DNA of 64,000 bases from Martinezella rhizogenes (GTDB lineage: Bacteria; Pseudomonadota; Alphaproteobacteria; Rhizobiales; Rhizobiaceae), in contig NZ_JAPYZZ010000002.1 of the NCBI RefSeq assembly GCF_027460065.1, positions 1 to 64,000 of the forward strand. The letters run 5' to 3'. Numbering within the stretch: position 1 is the first letter of the stretch; each line of letters starts with the position of its first letter. The position numbers and the translations under genes were made by a program. Positions 8,696 through 16,750 of the stretch are shown here, in pieces. The notes under the pieces were generated by a model, which did not search any database, was not told where the DNA came from, and saw only the letters and a list, made by a program, of their open reading frames with translations.

Positions 8696-9658
8696 TCACC
8701 CCTTAACGGGCGTCTCCGGCACCGGCGTCACCACTGTGCCGTCCCTGAACCAGCCAAGAATATTGTCCGCCACCAGATCGGCCATGGCGTTGCGCGTCGG
8801 AATCGAGGCGGAGGCGACATGCGGCAACAGGGAAACATTCGGCAGCGACAGGAAGGCTTCCGGCACCTTCGGTTCGGCATAAAACACGTCGAGACCGGCA
8901 GCACCCAGAGCACCGCTCTGTAGCGCCTGCAACAACGCATCCTCATCGACGCTGGAGCCGCGGCCGACATTGATGAACACGCCCTCAGGCCCCAGCGCCG
9001 TCAGGATTTCGGCATTGATCGCCTTGTGCGTCTCCGGCGTGCCTGGCACGATGCAGATCAGCGTATCGACGGCCTCAACCATTTCCTTCAGCGAACCGTA
9101 ATAGGTGTAGGAGAGTTCGTCGCGCTTGCTGCGGGTGTGGTAACCGATCTCCACCTTGAAAGGCTCCAGCCGCTTGGCGATTTCCTGGCCGATGCGACCC
9201 ATGCCGAAGAGGCCGACCTTGCGGCCGCGCAGCGAAAACGGCGACAGGGCGAATGCACCTTCGCCAACCCATTTGCCGTCGCGCAGCCAGCTCTCGGCCT
9301 GATAAAGACGGCGCACAGTGTTGATCAACAGCGCAATCGTCGTATCGGCCACTTCGTCATTCAGCACATCAGGCGTATTCGTCACCACGATGCCGCGCGT
9401 GGCGGCGTGTTTGGCGTCCACACCATCATAACCCACGCCAAAATTGGCGATGATCTCGAGCTTCGGCAGTGCATCAATCCATTTGGCATTGACGACGCCG
9501 GAAACGGCGATGGCATTGATGCGCTCGGCCGCACCCTCAGGCAGAACCGGCTCGGCACCGGCAGGCACGGCCACGATCTCGACCTTGCCTTCAAGGCGTT
9601 CGAGAACGCGCGGGTTTATATTGCCGGGAACGAGAACGACGGCCTTTTTGTCAGACAT
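8696..9658 (-). CDS. D-isomer-specific 2-hydroxyacid dehydrogenase (glyoxylate/hydroxypyruvate reductase type)
   Basis: The 320-residue enzyme reduces a 2-oxoacid with NAD(P)H. It has the NAD-binding motif VGLFGMGRIGQEIAKRLEPF near residue 150 and the substrate segment ANFGVGYDGVDA near 92. The catalytic Arg lies in INVGRGSSVDEDAL, the Glu in DVFYAEPKVPEA and the His in LLPHVASAS. The HTRSKR segment after the second strand suggests NADPH preference, typical of GhrB/glyoxylate reductases. It is transcribed away from the LacI gene cluster and convergent with the iol region. The exact substrate is not determinable. Confidence 0.9.
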   Translation of the reverse strand: MSDKKAVVLVPGNINPRVLERLEGKVEIVAVPAGAEPVLPEGAAERINAIAVSGVVNAKWIDALPKLEIIANFGVGYDGVDAKHAATRGIVVTNTPDVLNDEVADTTIALLINTVRRLYQAESWLRDGKWVGEGAFALSPFSLRGRKVGLFGMGRIGQEIAKRLEPFKVEIGYHTRSKRDELSYTYYGSLKEMVEAVDTLICIVPGTPETHKAINAEILTALGPEGVFINVGRGSSVDEDALLQALQSGALGAAGLDVFYAEPKVPEAFLSLPNVSLLPHVASASIPTRNAMADLVADNILGWFRDGTVVTPVPETPVKG

Positions 9659-9837
9659 GAGCGGATATTCCTCCAGATAACATTCCGATATCAGGAGCGG
9701 GTTTCAGGCGAACCGCTCGCCATCCCCACTCCTCTGGGCGGCGATCTTTCCAAACAACGGCGGCCGTGAAAAGGCCAATAAGAGGATGCTATGGGGGCAG
9801 ACGGAAGTTTCATGCCGATTTTTTTAAGCGCCCTCAC

Positions 9838-9951
9838 CGTCATGCCGGACTTGATCCGGCATCCAGCCAGCCCAAGTCCTTGGGCTGAGAGAGTCTTTAT
9901 CATCGCGTAAACACCCGGTGGCCGGATTCCGGCTCAAGGCCGGAATGACGG
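9838..9951. repeat. family A palindromic repeat, copy A4
   Basis: The end hairpins are ATGCCGGA-CTTGA-TCCGGCAT and ATTCCGGC-TCAAG-GCCGGAAT, with the CAGCCCAAG-TC-CTTGGGCTG middle hairpin. The rest of the 359-bp gap 9659-10018 contains only the presumed 5' region of the hydroxyacid dehydrogenase; I see no gene in it. Confidence 0.9.
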
Positions 9952-10018
9952 AAGAAGGAAACATCGCGAACAACCAGAAACATGCAGCCTGCCGCATCCA
10001 TACTCCCGGGCGATGTAG

Positions 10019-11041
10019 TCAAACCCGCGGCCGTACCGGCCCCGTCGATTGCCGGATACGCATTTCCGGTTTGATCAGGTGAATCCCATCAGGCTCGTGA
10101 CTGCCCGCCAGCCTGTCCAGCAACGCGCGGGCCGCCAGGCGCCCGACCTCGGCCTGGCCGTTGGAAACGGTGGTCAGCGCCGGGGTAGCGATGGCGGCTT
10201 CTTCCAGATCGTCGTAGCCGGTGACGGAAATATCGACACCCGGCACCAGACCGGCGCGGGAAATGCCGTTCATCAGACCGATGGCAACGAGATCGTTCCA
10301 GCAGACGGCCGCGGTTGGCTTCTGCGGCAAGGACAGGAAATGCACGGCGGCCTCGAAACCGCCCTGCTTGGAGCGGGGGCCGGGAATGCGCAGGTTCGGA
10401 TCAACCTCGATGCCCGCCTTGCGCAGCGCATTGACGTAACCCTGGTAACGGTCACGACCCGTCGATGTCTGGTCGGTGCCGCCGACCATGGCGATGGTGC
10501 GGTGGCCCAGGCTGATGAGGTGGTTGGTGGCCAGCGAAATGCCGTAGCTGTCGTCGCCGCGATAGGTCGGCATGTCGACGCCGTCCATCGAACGGGCCAC
10601 GAGAATGGCTGGCATGCCGTTTTCTTCGGCCAGCGTCATATCCTCGATCGGTGTGCCGATGGCCGGCGACATGATGATGCCGTCAGAGCCGAGCTGCAGC
10701 AGCGTTTCGATGAAGGTGCGCTGTTTTTCCACCGAATCATAATGGTTGGACAGGATGAAGGTCTGGCGGCTGCGATCCAGCTCGCTTTCGATGGCTTTCA
10801 GGATTTCGCCATAGAACGGGTTCATCACATCGTGGAACACCACGCCGACAATGCCGGAGCGCGAGGTGCGCAGGCTGGCGGCGCGGCGGTTGTAGATATA
10901 ACCCAGCGCCCGCGCCTGTTCCTTGATCTTGTCACGCGTATCGGAAGCAACCAGCGGGCTGTCGCGCAATGCCAGCGAAATGGTGGCGGTCGAAAGACCA
11001 AGGCTCTCGGCAATCGTCGACAGTTTAACCTTTTGTGCCAT
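10019..11041 (-). CDS. LacI-family transcriptional regulator
   Basis: The 340-residue protein has an N-terminal LacI helix-turn-helix (VKLSTIAESLGLSTATISLALRDSPLV), the hinge region (ARALGYIYNRRAASLRTSRSG) and a periplasmic-binding-like effector domain to the end. Start 11041 was chosen because GGGGAGGA lies 5-6 nt upstream; a frame starting at 11062 would put that site inside the coding sequence. Several TGTTTAA/TTAAACA half-sites lie 40-90 bp upstream and suggest autoregulation. The target is unknown. The 2-hydroxyacid dehydrogenase downstream on the same strand is 360 bp away. Confidence 0.9.
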   Translation of the reverse strand: MAQKVKLSTIAESLGLSTATISLALRDSPLVASDTRDKIKEQARALGYIYNRRAASLRTSRSGIVGVVFHDVMNPFYGEILKAIESELDRSRQTFILSNHYDSVEKQRTFIETLLQLGSDGIIMSPAIGTPIEDMTLAEENGMPAILVARSMDGVDMPTYRGDDSYGISLATNHLISLGHRTIAMVGGTDQTSTGRDRYQGYVNALRKAGIEVDPNLRIPGPRSKQGGFEAAVHFLSLPQKPTAAVCWNDLVAIGLMNGISRAGLVPGVDISVTGYDDLEEAAIATPALTTVSNGQAEVGRLAARALLDRLAGSHEPDGIHLIKPEMRIRQSTGPVRPRV

Positions 11042-11080
11042 GGCATTCCTCCCCAAACGCATGTCAGCGACGGATGTCCC

Positions 11081-11129
11081 TGTTTAAATCGCAATTAAAC
11101 AATTTAAACAAAATCCGCAACCTGTTTAA
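11081..11129. promoter_or_regulatory. cluster of TGTTTAA / TTAAACA operator half-sites
   Basis: TGTTTAA (11081-11087) and TTAAACA (11095-11101) form a 7-7-7 inverted repeat. TTTAAACA (11103-11110) and TGTTTAA (11123-11129) add two more half-sites. The cluster lies directly upstream of the LacI-family gene (start 11041) in an AT-rich stretch. Binding by that LacI protein is inferred. Confidence 0.6.
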
Positions 11130-11174
11130 GGAATGCCCATAAAAACAGAGGGCGCATTTAAAAATTTCAACAAA

Positions 11175-11684
11175 TTATTGAAGATTGGCGTCGATTGCCT
11201 TGAGAAGTTTAACAACGTTGCGAATATCCTTGGCCGAAAGCCCCTCTATGGCCCTTGCCCCGCAATCCGCTATTGATGTGTTGATATGCTCGACGCTTTG
11301 CAAACCCGCTTCCGTCAGCTTCACCAGCGTCACACGACCGTCCTCATCGTCACCGCTGCGTTCCACAAAACCCTGAGCTTCCATGCGGCCGATGGTGCGC
11401 GTCATGGTCGGCGCCTTGACGCCGAGTTTCTGGGCGATCTGCCCGGGTGTCAGGCTGCCTTCCTGCGCCAGCGCCAGAATGACGCCGTCCTGGCCCGCAT
11501 AAAGCCCGCTTTCGGAAAGGCTGTGGCTCAGCGCCGTGCGCATGGAACGGGCGGCCTGGGTGATGGATTGCGCCAGTTCCTCGGGGTTGAAATTCTCATC
11601 CCTTTTTTTGACGTCCTTTACCTTTTTGCTGCCCTTTTCCTTCTTGGCGCTTTTGTCCTTATGCCCGGATTTGTCCTTGCTCAT
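11175..11684 (-). CDS. MarR-family transcriptional regulator with lysine-rich N-terminal tail
   Basis: The 169-residue protein begins with a highly charged tail (MSKDKSGHKDKSAKKEKGSKK, about 28 residues). A MarR winged helix follows: GLYAGQDGVILALAQEGSLTPGQIAQKLGVKAPTMTRTIGRMEAQGFVERSGDDEDGR. The tail is longer and more basic than usual and may strengthen DNA binding. The ATG at 11684 has AAAAGG upstream. A frame extending to 11780 has no better ribosome site and would overlap the start of the divergent creatininase gene (11764). Ligand and target are unknown. Confidence 0.85.
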   Translation of the reverse strand: MSKDKSGHKDKSAKKEKGSKKVKDVKKRDENFNPEELAQSITQAARSMRTALSHSLSESGLYAGQDGVILALAQEGSLTPGQIAQKLGVKAPTMTRTIGRMEAQGFVERSGDDEDGRVTLVKLTEAGLQSVEHINTSIADCGARAIEGLSAKDIRNVVKLLKAIDANLQ

Positions 11685-11763
11685 ATGCGAGTGCCTTTTA
11701 CCCTGTGGCGGAACCGATATATGTTGCTGGAAATCCTTACCGAATGCACGCGCGGACTGCCAG

Positions 11764-12564
11764 ATGCCAAACTCATACACGCATTATCACGACGAAAACG
11801 TAACAGACCCTCATCTTCGCGCAACAGGCGCAATTTCTGTCCTGCCGCTCGGCGCGCACGAACAGCATGGCCCCCACTTGCCCTTCGAGACCGATACGCT
11901 GATTGCGGCGGGCATCGTCTCCCGCCTCGCCGCGGTTTTGCCGGCGCATCTGCCTGTCTCCTTCCTGCCGGTGGAGCCCGTCGGTTATTCCATCGAGCAC
12001 ATGGATGTGCCGGGCACGAAGACCCTGCGTTACGAGGAAGCCATCGAGCGCTGGCTCGGCATTGCGAAGGCGGAGCATGAAAAAGGCGTGCGCAAATTCG
12101 TGATGCTGAATGCCCATGGCGGCAATTCACCGCTGATGACCATCGTCGCCACCGAGGCCCGAGCCCGTTTCGGCATGCTGGCGGTTGCCACCAGCTGGAC
12201 CCGTTTCGGGGTGCCGGCCGATATCGTGAGGCCGGAGGACAAGGCGGTCGATATTCATGGCGGCGATATCGAGACGTCGGTCATGCTGGCACTTTGCCCG
12301 GAGCGGGTGGCAATGGAAAAGGCGGGCAACTTTCCCTCTCGCCAGAGCGATTTCGCCAGCCGTTTCAGGCATCTGCGTGCCTACGGCCCCCACGCATTCG
12401 GCTGGCTGATGAGCGACTTGAACCCCGATGGCGTTGCCGGAAACGCCGCCGCCGCCTCTCAGGAAAAGGGCGAAAGGCTGATTTCCCACGCGGTCAACGG
12501 CCTTCTCGAACTGCTTGAAGATGTCCACGCTTTTGACATAACGTTATTTCATAACAAAATTTGA
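11764..12564 (+). CDS. creatininase-family amidohydrolase
   Basis: The 266-residue protein has the creatininase superfamily metal motifs: LPLGAHEQHGPHLPFETDT near residue 30, FVMLNAHGGN near 115 and DIHGGDIETSVMLAL near 160. Relatives hydrolyse creatinine or cyclic amides, so the substrate is not determined. The ATG at 11764 lacks a clear ribosome-binding site. It is divergent from the MarR gene with only about 80 bp between starts, so MarR control is plausible. The last codons (encoding DITLFHNKI) overlap a palindrome that looks like a Zur box for the downstream CobW gene. Confidence 0.85.
   Translation: MPNSYTHYHDENVTDPHLRATGAISVLPLGAHEQHGPHLPFETDTLIAAGIVSRLAAVLPAHLPVSFLPVEPVGYSIEHMDVPGTKTLRYEEAIERWLGIAKAEHEKGVRKFVMLNAHGGNSPLMTIVATEARARFGMLAVATSWTRFGVPADIVRPEDKAVDIHGGDIETSVMLALCPERVAMEKAGNFPSRQSDFASRFRHLRAYGPHAFGWLMSDLNPDGVAGNAAAASQEKGERLISHAVNGLLELLEDVHAFDITLFHNKI
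12533..12561 (+). promoter_or_regulatory. candidate Zur-controlled promoter of the CobW gene
   Basis: GTTAT-TTC-ATAAC (12543-12555) is a perfect inverted repeat of the alphaproteobacterial Zur-box type, overlapping the palindrome ATAACGTTAT (12538-12547). It fills the 17-bp spacer between TTGACA (12533-12538) and a weak AAAATT (12556-12561). It lies within the last codons of the creatininase gene, 125 bp before the CobW start. A second possible promoter without the box is TTGAAC-N17-TATATG (12595-12623). Confidence 0.6.
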
Positions 12565-12678
12565 AAAACTCAGCCGAAACCGGCCAGAATCCCTTTGAAC
12601 TGCCCTGATATCGCGCCTATATGGACGACGACACTTCTCCTTAAGGCCGCAACCGGCCTTGCTCCACACGAGGTTTCC

Positions 12679-13800
12679 ATGACCGAAACAGCAACAGCCA
12701 AGCCCATTCCAGTCACCGTCCTGACGGGATATCTCGGCGCCGGCAAGACGACGCTTCTCAACCGCATTCTCTCCGAGAACCACGGCAAGAAATACGCTGT
12801 CATCGTCAATGAATTCGGCGAGATCGGCATCGACAACGATCTGATCGTCGAATCCGACGAGGAAATCTACGAAATGAACAATGGCTGCGTGTGCTGCACG
12901 GTGCGCGGTGACCTGATCCGCGTCGTGGAAGGCCTGATGCGCCGTCCGGGCCGTTTCGACGGCATCATCGTCGAGACGACAGGCCTTGCCGATCCGGTGC
13001 CCGTCGCCCAGACCTTCTTCATGGATGACGACGTGCGCGCCAAGACCGAGCTTGACGCCGTCGTTGCCCTCGTTGACGCCAAGCACCTGCCGCTGCGCCT
13101 GAAGGACAGCCGCGAGGCTGAAGACCAGATCGCCTTTGCCGATGTCGTCGTCGTCAACAAGACCGATCTCGTTTCGCCGGAGGAAGTGGCCCGCATCGAA
13201 GATATCGTGCGCGCCATCAATCCTTCCGCTCGAATCTACAAGACCACCCGCTCGGGCGTCGATCTCGCCCGGGTTCTCGATCAGGGCGCCTTCAACCTTG
13301 AGCGTGCGCTCGAAAACGATCCGCATTTCCTCGAGCACGGCCATGAGGATCATGCCTGCGGCCCCGATTGCGACCATCACCATCATGATCATGGGCACGA
13401 TCATCACGACCATGACCACGGGCATCATCATCACGATCATGACCATGCGCACGACCATGGCCACGATCACCACCATGGCGCGGTCTCGCCGATCCATGAC
13501 GTCACGGTGCAGTCGGTCTCGCTGCGCGGCGGCGAGATGAACCCCGAGCGGTTCTTTCCGTGGATCCAGAAGGTCACCCAGACCGATGGCCCGAATATCC
13601 TGCGCCTCAAGGGCATCATCGCCTTCAAGGGCGATGCCGAGCGTTACGTGGTGCAGGGCGTGCACATGATCATCGAGGGTGATCACCAGCGCCCGTGGAA
13701 GGAAGACGAAAAGCGCGAAAGCCGCCTCGTCTTCATCGGCCGCGAACTGGACCGCGAGAAGCTGGAAAAGAGCTTCAACGCCTGCCTCGCCACGGCCTGA
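12679..13800 (+). CDS. CobW/YciC-family G3E GTPase, zinc metallochaperone type
   Basis: The 373-residue protein has the P-loop GYLGAGKTTLLNRIL near residue 17 and the CxCC metal site (MNNGCVCCTVRGDL) near residue 70. Switch and base-recognition motifs are ETTGLADP and VVVNKTDL. A CobW C-terminal domain follows after about residue 280. Between them lies a loop of some 35 mostly His/Asp residues (about 225-270), typical of metal-storing zinc chaperones. In Agrobacterium a YciC of this family is known to be repressed by Zur; a Zur-like box lies upstream here. The ATG at 12679 is supported by the GAGGTTTCC leader and the family start. Confidence 0.9.
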   Translation: MTETATAKPIPVTVLTGYLGAGKTTLLNRILSENHGKKYAVIVNEFGEIGIDNDLIVESDEEIYEMNNGCVCCTVRGDLIRVVEGLMRRPGRFDGIIVETTGLADPVPVAQTFFMDDDVRAKTELDAVVALVDAKHLPLRLKDSREAEDQIAFADVVVVNKTDLVSPEEVARIEDIVRAINPSARIYKTTRSGVDLARVLDQGAFNLERALENDPHFLEHGHEDHACGPDCDHHHHDHGHDHHDHDHGHHHHDHDHAHDHGHDHHHGAVSPIHDVTVQSVSLRGGEMNPERFFPWIQKVTQTDGPNILRLKGIIAFKGDAERYVVQGVHMIIEGDHQRPWKEDEKRESRLVFIGRELDREKLEKSFNACLATA

Positions 13801-13811
13801 TCCCATATCCT

Positions 13812-13881
13812 CCGTCACCCTGGCGCCAGGCCAGGGTACGGCTGCGTCCGTCATCCGCCCAACGTGCGTCCGCGCGGCGCG
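13812..13881. repeat. degenerate family A repeat fragment
   Basis: A GTCACCCTGG-cgccagg-CCAGGGTAC hairpin is followed by TCCGTCATCCGCC and a GCGTCCGCGCGGCGCG block reminiscent of the family A middle. It appears to be a decayed or partial copy directly after the CobW gene; this assignment is tentative. Confidence 0.4.
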
Positions 13882-13894
13882 TTCTTTGACACTG

Positions 13895-14136
13895 TACACG
13901 ACAGTTGAAAATCACTGACGCTCCAGCGCTCCGGGCTTACCCCCCTCTGTCCTGCCGGACATCTCCCCCTCAAGGGGGGAGATCGGCAAGACGCTCTCTT
14001 GTCACTTCATTCTCGACCGTCGAGAGTTGCGAAACCTCGCCACGGAACGATCTCCCCCCTTGAGGGGGAGATGTCCGGCAGGACAGAGGGGGTAAGCCCG
14101 GAGCGCTGGAGCGTCGATGATTTTAACTGTCGTGTA
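13895..14136. repeat. family B inverted repeat pair with extended arms, copy B1
   Basis: Left arm 13895-13985 and right arm 14048-14136 are near-perfect inverted copies of about 90 bp. The cores are ATCTCCCCCTCAAGGGGGGA and CTGTCCTGCCGGACATC. The match continues outward through CGCTCCAGCG to TACACGACAGTT / AACTGTCGTGTA, farther than in copies B2-B4. About 60 bp of unrelated sequence separates the arms. It occupies most of the CobW-WD40 intergenic space. Confidence 0.88.
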
Positions 14137-14189
14137 GGGTGGTTCCTCGACCGCAGAGCGCTCTATCCCCTTGATTTCACGAATCGTGC

Positions 14190-14230
14190 AAACGTAAAAG
14201 CGGTTCCGCTTTCACCGGAAATGATCTAGA
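14190..14230. repeat. family D short repeat (GCTTTCACCGGAAATG), partial copy D2
   Basis: AAAGCGG-TTCC-GCTTT is followed by CACCGGAAATGATCTAG. It matches in reverse the element after sitD (57163-57204, AGAGCATTTCCGGTGAAAGC). It lies just upstream of the WD40 gene. Confidence 0.6.
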
Positions 14231-14294
14231 ACCATGCCAGCCGGCGGGAATGACCTCCCCGCCATCTGACACAGATATGAAAGACCGATGCCCC

Positions 14295-15287
14295 ATGCCG
14301 ACTGTTGCCCCGCTTGATATCGAAGGCCACGTGGTCTCGACCCATTTTCTCGGCGACATTCCGCTGTTTGCCACCGCCGCCGGCACAATTCACCGGCTGG
14401 ATGGCGGCGAGAAGGTGACTGAGGCGCATGACGGGCTTTTGACCTGCGTGCGTGACCCCTATAGCGCCACGCTGCTTTCCGGCGGCGAAGACGGGCGCGT
14501 GCTGCGCATCGGCCATGATGGCAGCATCAGCGAGATCGCCAATGTGCCGCGCAAATGGGTGGGCGTCGTTGCCGGCGGCCCGCAGAAGGCGGTCGCTTAC
14601 GGTGTCGGCAAGTCCAGCTTCGTGCGGCTGTCGGACGGCACGGTCAAGGAATTCAAGGAAGAGCGTACGGTGGAGGCGATCGCCTTTGCGCCGAAGGGCC
14701 TGCGCATTGCCGTTGCCCGTTATAACGGCGTGACGCTGCATTGGGTGGCGACAGCAGGCGATCCCGTCGATCTCGAATGGAAGGGCGCCCATACCGGCGT
14801 CACCTTCTCGCCCGACGGCAAGTTCCTCGTCACCACCATGCAGGAAAATGCCCTGCATGGCTGGAAGATGGAAGCCACCAAGGGCGGCATGGAAGCCCGC
14901 CACATGCGCATGACGGGTTATCCCGCCAAGGTGAAGTCCATCTCATGGTCGGTGAAGGGCAAGTGGCTCGCCTCATCAGGCGCGCCGGCCGCCATCGTCT
15001 GGCCGTTCTCCGGCAAGGACGGCCCGATGGGCAAGGCCCCGGAAGAACTCGGCAGCCGCGCCAACATCATGGCCACCAACGTCGCCTTCCACCCGGTGGA
15101 AGACGTGCTCGCCATCGGCTTCATCGACGGCATGATCCTTGGCGTGCGGCTCGCGGACGGCAAGGAAGCCCTGCTGCGCCGCCCCGGCAAGGGTGCCATT
15201 ACCAGCATGGACTGGAGCGCCACCGGCAACCTGCTCGCCTTTGCCTCGGAAGCGGGCGATTGCGGGATTATTGATGTTTCGGCTTAA
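14295..15287 (+). CDS. WD40-repeat protein
   Basis: The 330-residue protein is built of WD40-like blades, visible as repeated segments such as TCVRDPYSATLLSGGEDGRVLRI, GVTFSPDGKFLVTTMQENALHGW, SISWSVKGKWLASSGAPAAIVWPF and SMDWSATGNLLAFASEAGDCGIIDV. It has no signal peptide and no catalytic motif, so it is probably a cytoplasmic scaffold. The start MPTVAPLD (14295) was preferred; an ATG at 14277 adds six residues, and neither has a strong ribosome site. Its position downstream of the CobW GTPase suggests, but does not show, a role in metal handling. Confidence 0.8.
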   Translation: MPTVAPLDIEGHVVSTHFLGDIPLFATAAGTIHRLDGGEKVTEAHDGLLTCVRDPYSATLLSGGEDGRVLRIGHDGSISEIANVPRKWVGVVAGGPQKAVAYGVGKSSFVRLSDGTVKEFKEERTVEAIAFAPKGLRIAVARYNGVTLHWVATAGDPVDLEWKGAHTGVTFSPDGKFLVTTMQENALHGWKMEATKGGMEARHMRMTGYPAKVKSISWSVKGKWLASSGAPAAIVWPFSGKDGPMGKAPEELGSRANIMATNVAFHPVEDVLAIGFIDGMILGVRLADGKEALLRRPGKGAITSMDWSATGNLLAFASEAGDCGIIDVSA

Positions 15288-15293
15288 AAGTGT

Positions 15294-15348
15294 GATTGAC
15301 CGTGCAGCGGGCTGATTCCAGTCCGCGATGCCGCGGCCACAGTCAATC
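15294..15348. terminator. hairpin between convergent WD40 and MFS genes
   Basis: GATTGAC-C-GTG (15294-15304) pairs with CAC-A-GTCAATC (15338-15348), enclosing a second stem GCGGGCTG..CAGTCCGC. It lies in the 73-bp gap between two convergent genes. No long T-run is present, so it may be a weak terminator. Confidence 0.45.
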
Positions 15349-15360
15349 CTCAGCAAAACC

Positions 15361-16542
15361 CTATTCACTCACCTGCCGTCGCGTCAGAAACAGCAGCAAC
15401 AGCGCCGCACCCGCACCAACAGAAGCCAGCCGGATAGAGGTACCGAAGCTCGCATATTGCGACACGAACCCCATCAATGGCACCGCAAACAGGCCGGCAA
15501 GGAAGATGGAGTTCATATAGAGCGCGGTTGCCCGCGCCGTGCGGCCGCGCGCAAAGCCCTGCACGAAGGTCAGGCAGGTGCCGGCGCACAACCCGTAATA
15601 GGCGCCTTCCATTGCCGCACCGACAAGCATGGCCGGCAAAGTCTGAACCGAAGCGATGATGTTGAAAGCGATGATCGCCATCACCGCCGAGACGCCAAGC
15701 AGGACCCGGGCGCTGACCCGGCGCATGATCCTCGGCGCAAGCAGGATCAGCAGAACCTCCATGGCACATTTGACGCTGAGCGACAGACCCGGCACGTAAT
15801 CCGGCAGGCCGACTTCGCGCACCAGAAACACAGGCAGGGCCGAGGCGCAGAGCGCGTGGGCGAAAGACATGCAGAAGCTGGCCGCCGCCGCCATCAGCAG
15901 CGGCAGGTTGCGCCGCGTATCGGCATCACCGTCTGCCCGCCGTTCCATCGGGCAGGTCTGGCCGCGCGGCACGATGGCAAGCGCCAGCCCGGCCCAGATG
16001 ACTGCCATCATCATGGCATTCATAAAAACCGCTTTCGCCCCGGCAAGATCGAGGATCAGGTAGGCCGCGGCCGGAAGCAGCATCCATGCCAGCGATACCA
16101 TCGTGCGCAGGAAGGCGTTATATGAAGGCGCATCCAGTGCGTTCACCCGGCCATAGTAGCGACCATAGCTGAAAATCAGGGTACTGGCGGCATTGGAAAG
16201 CCCCATTCCCGTTGCCGTCACCGCCACCAGCAATGCCAGGTGCCCGGAGGTCGCCGCCGCCGCTGCGACAAATGCACCGAACACAGAGAGCAGCAGCAGC
16301 GGCCGCACCCGCACGCCGGCATCCACGCGCTCGCCATAGAAACGGCTGGCGATGATCGACGCCACCATCGCCGTCACGCTGTAGAGACCAAGCGTGGCCG
16401 GCGGGTGGCCTAGCACCTGAATGATATAAAACCCGATAAACGGCACGACAGCCGCATTGGTGCTGCCGGCGATGAAAACCAGCAGCGCGATCAGATAGGC
16501 CTGACGATCAAAAGCGCCCGGCGACGTGCTTTTCTGTAACAT
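15361..16542 (-). CDS. MFS transporter (sugar-efflux-like)
   Basis: The 393-residue membrane protein has about 12 predicted hydrophobic helices in two halves joined by a short charged loop near residue 200 (VPRGQTCPMERRADGDADTRR). The first loop contains SRFYGERVDAGVRVRPLLLLS, the MFS motif-A region. Spacing and overall look resemble the SetA-type sugar efflux transporters, but the substrate is unknown. It converges with the WD40 gene. The ATG at 16542 is preceded by a CAGTCGATTCCC leader with no strong Shine-Dalgarno sequence. Confidence 0.85.
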   Translation of the reverse strand: MLQKSTSPGAFDRQAYLIALLVFIAGSTNAAVVPFIGFYIIQVLGHPPATLGLYSVTAMVASIIASRFYGERVDAGVRVRPLLLLSVFGAFVAAAAATSGHLALLVAVTATGMGLSNAASTLIFSYGRYYGRVNALDAPSYNAFLRTMVSLAWMLLPAAAYLILDLAGAKAVFMNAMMMAVIWAGLALAIVPRGQTCPMERRADGDADTRRNLPLLMAAAASFCMSFAHALCASALPVFLVREVGLPDYVPGLSLSVKCAMEVLLILLAPRIMRRVSARVLLGVSAVMAIIAFNIIASVQTLPAMLVGAAMEGAYYGLCAGTCLTFVQGFARGRTARATALYMNSIFLAGLFAVPLMGFVSQYASFGTSIRLASVGAGAALLLLFLTRRQVSE

Positions 16543-16750
16543 GGGAATCGACTGGAGACTGGCAGCGGGAGTGGATTGCAGCCACCATCACATCAAAAGG
16601 GTCTTCTGTTCAAGCCCGGGCGGAAGGCGATGTGTGTTTTCACTGCCTGCAAAGCAGGACACATGGCGCGTGTGCTTCCCTTGCCATTCCCCTAGTAGTC
16701 TCGGGGCGTCGCAATGCCTGCGCCGCCCCTTGTCGAAAACGGGATAACCG

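Noticed and set aside
10049..11098. Long plus-strand frame opposite the LacI gene, and similar long frames opposite xylA, metQ, iolD and others
   Set aside because: They mirror high-GC third-position bias of the real genes, have no domain features, and carry atypical His/Gln/Gly/Arg-rich composition.
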